Origin: Utricularia gibba
Lineage: Eukaryota; Streptophyta; Magnoliopsida; Lamiales; Lentibulariaceae
Reading direction: 5' to 3'
Length of the DNA: 64,000 nucleotides
NCBI GenBank assembly: GCA_002189035.1
Contig: NEEC01000002.1
Span: 6,471,001 to 6,535,000 of the forward strand
The notes below the pieces were generated by a model. That model worked only from the letters and a program-made list of their open reading frames with translations, did no database searches and was not told where the DNA came from. Position 1 is the stretch's first letter, and the number at the start of each line of letters is the position of its first letter. Shown piece by piece: positions 12,436 through 23,182 of this stretch. Made by a program: the position numbers and the translations under genes.

Positions 12436-14793
12436 CTATGAGCTTGCCTGGATTTGGATGGGATGATTATGAATCCTTTGATTTCGTCGTTGCTGGTGAT
12501 CCCGATTGCTCGTCTGCTGTGCCGGAGGTTGTTGGGAGTAACCCGATCGCCATCTCAGGCACTCCATCAGAAGAGAGTTTATGGTGATGGTGACGCCGTA
12601 CCCGGAGAGGGATGAGAGCAGCACAGCCAAAATAGCGTTCATGTTGAACTGGAGGAGCAATTTTGCAGTTGGGAAACACAGAAGGGATGAAGGGAGAAAA
12701 AAGAAGGAGGCTTACCATGTTATAGAAGATGTGAGCAAACAAGATCACTGCTGCAAATTGGAAAGAAGCGTAAGCCCATATGTAGCTCCTGCTCACTGCC
12801 AAGCATCACAGGAACTGTTCATCTTCTTTGAAGATTCAGCTTATGTGTATGATCAGGTACAAAGGAAGCATGTTTTACCCATGGTTGATGCGATCATCGA
12901 TGATATAAACCCGAGAGCAAACGAAAATGGCACCGTGATGATGAGAGCACGGACTCTCATTCTGAAAAACTATCAAGGGATAATTCAGAGTAAGAGATAG
13001 GAGAATCCAACCCCTGATCATATTTTCACTTGTAGACTGAGCCAAGGGGGACATGCCACAGACAAATGTATCTTGCTTTCACTACTTTTCACTGCTCAAG
13101 ATCTATTGGTGAATATGGTTAAAGAATAGGAGAAGGACAGAGGAAGGATTCACTACCAGAAGCTGCTCGAGGAAGCCGAAATATGCAAGTATGCTGACTA
13201 CGACAAGAACAGGGACATCCTGCCAAAACCTGCCAAGAGATGAAGTAGCTATGTAACTACAGAGCAAGTCTTCCTACTGATTCAATTATATTAGTTGACT
13301 GAGAGATGTTAAGAGCTTGCCTGAAGTAGCCTCTCCTTTCCTCACTTTGTTGCTGTGCAATGAGCGGTCTTGGAATATGAGTAGGTCGATTTTGCACTCT
13401 CAGCAATGTTACAGAAAGGTTTTGAACTTCCTGCTTGCAGACATCACACGTTTTGTTGCCTTTAATGCTAAACCACTTGATTGCGCAATCTTTGTGGGCA
13501 AGGGCCATCTCCCCCTTGCAACTGCACTCCATTTTCAGCGTTTCTCCCCTTCATTAAGCTCAACTAAGCAAATCCTGCAAACTGCTTCTTCTTCAGGAAT
13601 GTCTTCCCCAGCATCATCTAATAGGATGTAGAAGTCAAGCGAAAAGTAGAACACCCAACTTGGAGCCGATCACAGTTACTCAAATGTATACCAGAATGGG
13701 GCTCAGGTGGAACGCCCGTGGGTGAATTTTCCTCTATGGTTGGCCTATGCAATGATATAACACGCATCAGGGCTCCAGAAGAGTTAGCCCTGCCCAGGCT
13801 TCTGTCGTTCACTGGAACCGATAACGAGCGCTTCATGCGTGTGCTAACCTCATCCTGCAGCAGAAACTGAATTTCATCCAGGGTACAGAGAGAACACAGA
13901 ACAGGGCATGAGATACACTTGGAAGAGATCATTCTCACCGTCTTAGTTTGATGGTCTAACTGATGATACGAAGGCAAGGGCTTATGATCAGCATTTCCCA
14001 TTGGTGTCACTGGTAAGGAACGCGATGACTTAGAGAAGAAGACTCGGTTCAGTGGGAAGGACCTAGAAGTTGAAGGCTGATCTAGAGAGGGCACTTCTGT
14101 GACAATGGAAATCATTTCCTCAGATTCCAAACTCGAGCTTCTGTCCCTGAAATTCTTCTGGTGAATCAAGTTCTTCACAGATGACTTGAATTTTGCTGAA
14201 CTGGGCCTCGGCGGCAACCCTGATCTGGTAGAAGCTGGACTTGGAGTATAAGATCTTATGCCATCATGAAGTTCCCGGTCCAAAGTTTTCATCGGTATTT
14301 CCAATGAAGAAAGATTTGGTTTTCTTGAGTGAATCAACGCAGATTCAGCCTCTTCCTTTTCTGTCTTCTGAAATTCATTTCAAATCATCAAAACAAGCTC
14401 ATCATTCCATAACCAACAAACCGTAAGTAACGCAAGCACAAACACTGCTTTCATTTTGAAGATCCCAAATAGCTTCCTTGATAGAAACCACCCAAGGTTT
14501 CTACTTTCAACCACCCACCAATCCAATCCTAAATTCCCAACACACCCCACAAATTTCTCAAGCAAATAGTGCTACAAACAAGCAGTGAGACGAACTAATT
14601 GACACAAAACCGAAAACTGGATCATGGCTGAAAATATGAGCAACCCAGAAAGTAAAGACAACTCAAAAGAGAAATAAAAGGGAAAGCAAACAAAAAAGAC
14701 CTGATCCTGTAGAAGCTGGATGCTACCGCAATCCCCGTTCTGATCGTAAGTTTTATGAAGCGTTGCTGAAGAGGAGGCATCGTTGTCCGCCAT
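12436..14793 (-). CDS. RINGv (MARCH-type) membrane E3 ubiquitin ligase (frame broken by one missing base)
   Basis: Eight exons: 14793-14701, 14367-13939, 13854-13680, 13617-13321, 13229-13154 (end may be 13157), 12969-12879, 12795-12716 and 12648-12436. The product has a low-complexity N-terminal half, then a C4HC3 RING-variant finger (CRIC, ECSCKG, HKDC, CDVC) and four hydrophobic segments ([52 protein letters not shown]). This is the plant MARCH-like layout, so ubiquitin transfer at an endomembrane is inferred. One base is missing in a run of four C at 13546-13549 (+ strand), inside the finger. With it the CDS is 485 codons. The intron after 13321 starts with GC (AG|GCAAGC), and this donor is the one that keeps frame. 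Confidence 0.88.
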
Positions 14794-14829
14794 CACGGAG
14801 CTATGGAAGGATATCACCACTCCCCAACC

Positions 14830-16035
14830 CTACAGAACACAAGAATTTGAACTTTTCAAGTGTGAAAAACTGACTGACGATTCAGCGCAAAGAAACCACC
14901 TTTTTTTTCCAAGACTAGTCTTTTTTTGTCTAATCAATTTCAACAATGCATCCATCATCTCTGCCACCCAAGCAAACCCCATATTTATGCCGATTCATTC
15001 TTCTATCTCCCCTGCTTTATGCAGATTACGTTAATCTTTCCATCTTATTCTCTACAGCATTATGACCAATAACATGCTTCATAAATGAAGAACAAAAATC
15101 TTAAATGCATTCCTATTTTTACTTTTTTAATTTTAAAATAAAAATTAGATTTTTTTAAAAAAATATTTATTATTTTTCAAAATTTCAGTAGAAAAAAAAG
15201 TTCAGCAACATCTTCTTTTTCTTATTCCCACTTTCCACAAAAAGCTTACCCTATTTGCAATTACATGACTAGGAAATTAAACATCACCCACTTGTGTTAT
15301 TTTTTTCAAAAAATTTGAAAAAAATTTTAGATTTTGAATTGGATCCCAGAATCGAAAAGATAATCGCTCAACATAGTCGATTCAAAACGAACTTCAAAAC
15401 AATATGTTGTTAATTACATGAATCATCATGTTTAAAAAATATTGATCCTTTTTAGATTTAAAAATTCGAAAAATAATAAAATTCCGATTAAACTATTTTA
15501 TTTCGTAAATCCAAGATTCATTGTGAAATTGACAGATGTCCAACTTGATGTGGCAAGTGGGCCATAGTTGTGAGGTGTCACAAGTGGACTCGAATATCAC
15601 CGCCACGGGCTAATTGTTTGAAGTTTCCTGTTTAATTCATTATTTTTTTCCTTCCAATTTATCAGCTTTTCCGCATTTTTAATATATTTTTTAAAAGGTG
15701 TTCTGTTTTTATTTAATATGTATTAATTAATTTTTTTGTTGAATTAATTAATGTAAAAAAAAATTTAATTCAGAGTTGCACTGTAGGCCCAATATTGAGT
15801 TAGCGGGTTTGGGCCGATTAGGCGGAGCCCAGCCCATTAATAGAATATCTGGTTTCCCATTACGGAGTTTCCAGTTTCCCTCCGCTTCTTAATTCTCATT
15901 TCTCACTGACTGTTTTTCAGTCCCTGACAAGTTTCAAAAGCTTGAGGGGTTTCTGTGGAACTTCGTCTGGCCTTTTTTTTTTCTTTAGTGGCGGTAGGGG
16001 TCTGGTCTGCGTTGCTCTGAACACAGGTTTCAGAA
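14830..16035. other. Intergenic region between divergent genes (RINGv and gamma-tubulin)
   Basis: The region holds both promoters. Bases 15050-15780 are AT-rich with no gene. A GGCCCA/GGGCC-rich segment at 15785-15835 (for example TAGGCCCA and AGCCCAGCCCA) resembles site II elements common in plant cell-cycle and housekeeping promoters and lies about 200-250 bases upstream of the gamma-tubulin start. Confidence 0.45.
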
Positions 16036-18927
16036 ATGCCGAGGGAGATTATCACTTTGCAAGTGGGGCAATGCGGGAATCAGATAGGAATGGAGTTCTG
16101 GAAGCAGCTTTGCCTCGAGCACGGCATAAGTAAAGAAGGCATTCTTGAGGAATTCGCAACTCAGGTTTCGTTAAATCTCACCTTTTTTTGTGATGCCCGT
16201 GCTCCTATTGCTTGTTCTGTACATTATTATGTTTTTTTACCGATTAGCTAGGGATCAATGAGTAATGCAAATTTGGGTGAAATTCCCTCCTTTTTGGTTT
16301 TTCGATTATGAAAAAGTAGCTTGTTAGTAACAGTTTTGACTGTTATGTGTTTTGTAGAAAGAAGTAGTTTGTGTTCATGCTTGCTTAGACGAGAATTGAG
16401 ATGGCAGGTTATTTCATAGCATACAATCAAATCTCCGTTACAGGGAGGTGACAGGAAGGACGTGTTTTTCTATCAAGCAGATGATCAGCATTATGTTCCC
16501 CGAGCATTGCTTATGGATTTGGAGCCCAGAGTGATCAACGCCATACAGAACAGTGAATACCGGAATCTTTATAATCACGAGAATGTATTTATCGCAGATC
16601 ATGGTGGAGGTGCTGGAAATAATTGGGCAAGTGGCTATCATCAGGTGTGAAATGCTTCATTTTTAGTTCTTGAGCCTTCTTCTTTAAGTATTCCTATTTT
16701 TTTACGGAGAGACATCAATGATTTCCCAGGGCAAGCAATATGAAGAGGATCTAATGGATATGATAGATAGAGAAGCAGATGGAAGTGATAGCCTTGAAGG
16801 TTTTGTTCTATGTCACTCGATTGCTGGAGGGACTGGATCAGGTGAGAGTGTTTGGCATTCTCTACCTCCTGGGAATTCTAAATGATTTCTAACGTGCCAG
16901 ATACTATCACCACTAGCATTTTCAATTTTCTCTGAAGTGATGACTATTGCATCTTCACAGAAGTATTTTTGCATTTTCCAGAGCAATGTACGCTTTTTTT
17001 ATAACAATTTCGTTTCATTCAGGTATGGGTTCTTACCTCTTGGAGACACTGAATGATCGGTATAGCAAAAAGCTTGTCCAGACCTATAGTGTCTTTCCTA
17101 ATCAAAATGAGACAAGCGATGTGGTTGTTCAGCCTTATAATTCCCTCTTAACCCTCAAGCGGTTGACTCTGAATGCTGATTGTGTGGTTGTCCTTGATAA
17201 TACTGCGCTCAACAGAATTGCTGTAGAGAGACTACACATTACAACTCCTACATTTGCCCAAACAAACTCATTAGTTTCCACAGTCATGTCTGCAAGCACC
17301 ACTACATTGCGGTATCCAGGATACATGAACAATGATTTAGTTGGTCTCCTTGCTTCTTTAATTCCCACTCCACGTTGTCACTTCCTAATGACAGGATATA
17401 CACCACTTACAGTGGAACGCCAGGTTATTCATTTTCAATGTTCATTTTCTGCAAATGCGCGTACATTTAATTTAATGCTTGTGTTACATAGCAGATGACT
17501 CTAATGCCTCTATTCTTGAAGTAGATTCCCACTCTAATACAAATTCATCCTTCTTGTCAGGCCAACATAGTTCGAAAAACTACGGTACTAGATGTGATGA
17601 GAAGGCTTCTGCAGGCAAGAAAATGCCCTTCCACTAAATTTTGACATTTCCAATAGTGTTCTCATATCTTTTGTTTACAGACAAAAAATATGATGGTTTC
17701 AGCCTGTGCCAGAACCAAAGAAGCTAGCCAGGCAAAATTCATATCAATTTTAAACATTATTCAGGGTGAAGTGGATCCCACTCAGGTACTTATTGAAAAT
17801 AGTGTGCTCAAATTGTTCTCAGAGTGAACCTTGATCTCTTAAACGTCTAGAATATGAAATTTTCTCTTCTGTTAATATTTCAGATTGTGCTCCATTTAAT
17901 GTTCAAACAGCCTACCCTTGTAGAACTGGATGTGAAATGATTCAACGTCGGTTTCTTTCGACTCTTTAACAGCTTGATGTTATCTGGTTCTTTTTCTCTC
18001 CACAGGTTCATGAAAGCTTACAGAGAATACGCGAGAGGAAACTTGTTAATTTTATTGAATGGGGTCCTGCAAGCATCCAGGCATGTCACATATTATATTG
18101 ACCTTTTTTGTGAATGATCATATACCTGTATCTCCACATCATGTTCTGAAACTATCTTTTTACTTTGAAAGGTTGCTTTGTCAAGGAAGTCTCCATACGT
18201 CCAGACTGCCCATAGAGTGAGACTTTTGATGCTTCATAATTAAACTTTAATTTCGGTTTTTTTTGTATTTTTTCATTGAAGTCATCAATAATGGGAACGA
18301 TAAGAGTAGCATTATTTTCTGATGTCCTGCACTGATTAGGTAAGTGGTCTCATGCTGGCTAGCCATACTGGTATTCGACATCTATTCTCCAAGTGCTTGA
18401 GCCAATATGATAAGCTGAGAAAGAGACAAGCATTTCTCGACAACTACAGGAATCACCCCATGTTTGCTGTAAGTGACTCTGGGCTTCATGGTTCTTAAAA
18501 AGAATTCTCCTTTTTTGGGTGTTATGCCAGTTGACACCTGTGACCTATGTGATTTTACTTCGGTGGCTCTGTTATATTATATCATTCTCATGTAACACGT
18601 CCAGGATAATGATCTTTCCGAGTTTGACGAATCCAGAGACATAATTGAGAGTCTTGTTGATGAATACAAGGCTTGTGAGTCCCCAGATTACATAAAATGG
18701 GGAATGGAGGTAAAACCGCTCAGCCTTCCATTTTTCATTAAAAAATCACCCATGGTTATTACTCAATGAACAACTGGCGCTGCCCACAGGACCCTGATCA
18801 GCTTCTCTCCGCGAAGGGAATGCCTCTGGAACAGTTGAACCTTAGCTCTACATTTATGGTTTTCCGAGAATTTCTTGCTCTCAGCTCGTGCGTGGCTTGT
18901 TCTGAGGTTGTGACAGTTGAGCCTTAG
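16036..18927 (+). CDS. TUBG: Gamma-tubulin, altered C-terminus
   Basis: Eleven exons: 16036-16164, 16444-16644, 16730-16841, 17023-17423, 17561-17614, 17681-17785, 18006-18080, 18172-18216, 18340-18468, 18605-18709 and 18790-18927. The protein starts [18 protein letters not shown]. It has the tubulin GTP-binding GGTGSGMGS signature, and nearly the whole length is collinear with plant gamma-tubulin, the template of the microtubule-nucleating gamma-TuRC. Introns after 17614 and 18080 have GC donors (CAG|GCAAGA and CAG|GCATGT). As written the CDS is 497 residues against about 474 in plants. The last exon reads [12 protein letters not shown] and continues through an 82-bp duplication. Adding one G near 18811 gives a family-like tail ([11 protein letters not shown]) ending at 18845, about 470 residues. 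Confidence 0.95.
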
Positions 18928-18995
18928 CTCTACATTTATGGTTTTCTGAGAATCTCTTGCTCTCAGCTTGTGCGTGGCTTGTTCTGAGATTGTGA
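18832..18995 (+). repeat. 82-bp tandem duplication across the gamma-tubulin stop codon
   Basis: Two head-to-tail copies (18832-18913 and 18914-18995) differ at five positions, and all five are transitions. Each copy contains the same stop context, TTGAACCTTAG in copy 1 and TTGAGCCTTAG in copy 2. Because 82 is one more than a multiple of three, the second copy is read in a different frame from the first. Confidence 0.95.
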
Positions 18996-19270
18996 ACTGT
19001 GATGTAGCTTCTTCTTCATTTTCAGTTGTAATGAAGCACTTCATGTCTAGGTAACTTATTCCACATATACATGATCGCCTTTTACTTTTTAAGGTTCTTC
19101 TTTTTCCCCCTTAGGCAAATATACATTCACAAACATTAGTATGCCATACACACTGTGTACAACTCCATGCAAGCGACCACTCTATTCTACCACCAGAATC
19201 TGTATATGAATGAATATCCTTGCAGAGGTCACCTGTAACAGATCTGCTACCGCTGCAATGGGCAGGGACA

Positions 19271-22200
19271 TCACCAAAACTTGTGATGGTAAGAAAAGAG
19301 GCTCCTCTGAGTATCAGTTGGGTTCCTGAGCCACGTACAGTACAAAGCAGCAGCACCAACGACGGAAAGAAGTGATAGCATTGCCAGGAAACCGAAATGA
19401 GAAACATCATTGGCAACCATGGCAACTCCGAGCATTATCGACTCGGCTAAGCTCGCCACCGAAACCTCCGTTGCTCCGATGAGATTTGCTTTCGATTCAG
19501 GGATCCCAGTTTGCAGAATCTGTGCGCTCACAACATCATATGACATGTGCCCCAACCTCGATAGAACCTGCTCAAAATCCGTACAATATGTCAGCCGGAA
19601 ACCAGAGTGTATGATGTGATGGAGAAGGCCATAATGTTCTAAGTAAAGAGGTTTTAGAGAAAGGGGACTCACAATCAAGCAAAGGAAGAACATCAGTGGA
19701 GTCTTCTGGGAAACAGAACCAGTCAAGTAGACAACAACTGCTAGAGCTAGTAATGAAGCTTGGAAGATCAGACCAGCTGCCCCGGCCTGGTATATGAATC
19801 CAAATATCATGACAGTCGAGGAAGGAAAGGACATAAAATCGATTAAAAGGATAATGCATGTAAAGACCTCTAGAACCCCAAGTTGCTTGACCATTTTTGC
19901 AGACAGAAAGGTTGCTGCCACACCCATGAAAGCACATAATCCACTGAAGCCCCCAATGATTGAAGGATTTAAACCTACAGAAGTTCCAATGAAGGTGAGT
20001 TTATTTCAGTGGTGATAAGTTCACTGATAAGAAATCAACTATGAGCTGACCTCGGTGTGTCAAGAAAGCCGTCATCAGTGCGCTTGGAGCAAGAATAACA
20101 TTGAAGAAGAGCAAAACATAAGCAAGACTGGCAGGAAGAACTGGTTGTTGGCTGTACTCAAGCCACCCATGCTTTATTGCCTCTACACTTCTAGACCCTG
20201 TAAGGAAAAAAACCCAGTATTTGTGTGAATTTCAATTTGAAACCATGCTGACATCTCACACAGAGCTGAAGGTTCAAAGCTTGGCATTAACACAAGGAGT
20301 AAGCATTAGCCACTAACCAAATGAGCAATCAAAAAAGGAACAATCAAAAACAGTTGTTAATTTGGTAGTTTACATATATTCTGTGTATCTTGTATAGGGA
20401 CTGCAGAAGAGCATCCAGAGCACATCTGTGTACATTTATTATATCCCAAAGCTCCGGAAGATAACGTATTGGTCAACCAGGAGAGGAGCACCTGGGACAC
20501 AACGAAACAATGTCAAACTCAAAGTAGCAGATTGAAAAATAAGAAAAATAAAAATAAGTCAGTACCACAACTGGAAGTGAAATTATCATCAAACTGGCTG
20601 CCAGTTTTAAGGACTTCACTGGTCCATATTTTGACAACAGTATGCCAAATAATGATGCTCCTCCAAACTGCGTATTAACAAAGTTAAAAGCATGAAAAAT
20701 GGACAATAGGAAACTAAGACAAAAAGTCCTGAAGTTAAAACTAAGGAACATGCCCGTAGAAGGGACTGAAGGTAGCACCTCACAAAGAAGCTCAATCCGA
20801 TGAAGTATTGCATTTGCTTGAGCTAGTGCTACTGGCCGATTTATTCCAGCCAACTACAATGAAAATAAAAAAAGCATGCGCTATTCACAAAAGATGAAAT
20901 ATGAAAAAATATTGGTTCACACAGTGCAAGAATGAACAAAAAAAAAAGGATGTACCAGAACAACCCAATCACGCTCAATGGCTACACCCTGAGCAAGGCC
21001 AGAGAGCCTTTCAATAGCCAGTGATAATACAAGCACAGCAAAGCTAGGTCCAAGAAGAAAAGACGATGAAGAAGCTGTGTAGGTTGTATGAGTACGGATT
21101 ATCATTCCAATCGATAACAATTGAGCTGCCATCTGGAATAAAAATATATTTAGAGCATATGCTAAGACATAATTATATTCACTGTATACCAAATATTCCT
21201 GAGATTTATACCTGGATAAAAGCCAAGGAATTAAATGCAATTAATCTGGGAAAATGGTCCATAAGCTTCCCTACTAGAGGACCTCCAGCAATCACTGCAA
21301 GCTGCTTATATGAGAAAAGTTCAAGAAGTCACTCCATTTACCCCCAAGAATTTGCGTCGCACTATCAAAAACAAACCTGAGCACAGAAGCCCAGAACAGC
21401 CACAGGAAGAAGACTAGGATGAATCAATGCAATAGCAGCAGGCCAAGCAAAGTTCCATAGCTCTTCAACCAGATTCCCAGCAAAACAGGTAGCATATAAA
21501 GCTGTTACAATGTTCGCATAGAAAAGTTTTTGTCAGCAACTAACCATTTGAATGTTGCAGTTGGTAGTAACTGAGTAAAAGCCAAAAAAAAGCAGCACAA
21601 AACTCTACTCATCAAAACCTTTTAACTAGACAAAGCTACATAGACATATTTTGTATGTGTATGTATGTATCTACATGAAAAAGTGAGATTTTGACAGGAA
21701 AAATCTCGGTAGAAGCTCACCAAATAGAGCATCCGGATGAGCAGGAGTAGCTGCAATTGCATTTTGCTCCTCCTCCGACAACACCTATATTAAAAATTGA
21801 AAAAAAAATCATTTTGTGCAAAAATAGAAGATCTTCTAAACGCAAGATAGCAAAAAAACAAACTTACCGGGAGTACGGTCAAAATCATGTCTACATAACT
21901 GGTGCCAACAAGTAAATTAAGATTCTCTGAGTCCACAGAATCAGGTGTGGTGTGAGCAGTTTGGACTGAGAATTCTGTTTCCGTAGAGACTGCATCGGCA
22001 GGGAATGTTGCAACAGAGTCGCATACATCGGTGTTTGTCAATGAGCATCTCAAAGAAGAACTTCTAAACCTACATATCAACAAACGACACGATCAATGTG
22101 AATGAATAACCAACCCATATTCTCGGTAAAACAATGCACATGATTCGAGAACCAAATGCACTTTTACAATTCACTTGCAAAATCCCTACAACGATTTTCC

Positions 22201-22402
22201 CCTTGAATGCTAAAATCCCTCAAACTCAAAATTAAGGGAGTTGCAGCTAAAGAACAAACCTAAGAGAATCAAGATGTGCAGTCAACCATCGTCTAGAGCG
22301 TAGCCCAATACAAGATGATGGTAACTTATCACGAGTTTCGAGCTGCAGACGCGTGACCAGAAAACCAGAAGAGGGCAGGCCAACAGCAACGCCAACAGCC
22401 AT
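19271..22402 (-). CDS. FPN3: Ferroportin-like solute carrier 40 member 3, plastid (FPN3/IREG3/MAR1)
   Basis: Thirteen exons: 22402-22260, 22069-21868, 21784-21721, 21501-21377, 21301-21212, 21132-20956, 20853-20779, 20667-20566, 20491-20374, 20197-20051, 19974-19868, 19786-19673 and 19567-19271. They sum to 587 codons without any frame problem. The first 80 residues resemble a transit peptide (Arg, Ser, Leu rich). The body has about 11 hydrophobic helices, and segments such as [29 protein letters not shown] and [19 protein letters not shown] are typical of the SLC40A3/IREG3 branch. In Arabidopsis this branch is an organelle-envelope iron transporter, also called MAR1 because its loss gives aminoglycoside resistance. 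It is tail-to-tail with gamma-tubulin. Confidence 0.95.
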
Positions 22403-22409
22403 GGCACCA

Positions 22410-23182
22410 GTTCTCCTCCACAACTTCGCCCAAACCTCAAATTCAATTCTTTTTGGGCACCCACTATGCCTATCGATAATATTCGTCGTCCTTCACCCTC
22501 CCAAATGCTATTCATGCAGCTTATTGATCAGAATCAACAAAACTGGAAACCCACTTCACCAGCCAAACCACTGTCAGTGCCGATAGCTTTCCAACTCCAA
22601 TGCGACTTCAAATACACCAGAAAAACAGAGTCGTTATTTGACTCGTAAATAGCAATGAAGATAGAAATGGCGTGGTGGGCGATGAGGTGGGGAGTTCCCT
22701 TCACTCTACTTTTCTCAGGCTAAAAATCAGAGTGACGTGGGAAGATATTGGATTGAGGCTACAAATTAGCCCAAGTTTTCCACACTCCGAAAAAAATCAA
22801 GTCTTTCATAGCAAATTGAGTTCTTTGCAAATTGTGGGCAGCCAAAAATTGTAACCCACAGCAACCACAGAAACCAACAACGGAATATTCTGAAATCTCC
22901 ATTTGCTATAAATTCACCTTCAAGCTTACCACTTTCAAATTATTAGAATTAATTTCATCGTAATTAATTTCAGTAACTGTCAATGGGGCCTCAGTGAAAT
23001 GGAGACTGCAACACTTCTTACTCCCATTCGTGAAGAAGACAACGTGGCCATGCATCTGCCACAAGTAAACTCAAACTCATCTCACCACAGGACAAGACAT
23101 CGCACAAATGGGTATGCACATCTTTATTAAAGAAGAAAAGAATCATATGTTTGGGATGCTGTTGCTGACTCCCTGGTTGGAG
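22410..23182. other. FPN3 promoter/leader and GAUT 3' flank
   Basis: No gene is supported. The half next to 22402 is the FPN3 leader and promoter, and the half next to 23182 is likely the GAUT 3' UTR. Small + strand frames here have no coding character. Confidence 0.4.

Noticed and set aside
13266-13276. GT donor alternative (TCA|GTAGGA) for the RINGv GC-AG intron
   Set aside because: It leaves phase 0 and would put the next exon, with its conserved WQDVPV block, out of frame. The GC donor at 13320 keeps it.
19143-22640. Assorted + strand frames opposite FPN3
   Set aside because: They are shadows of exons and introns of a well-supported minus-strand gene.
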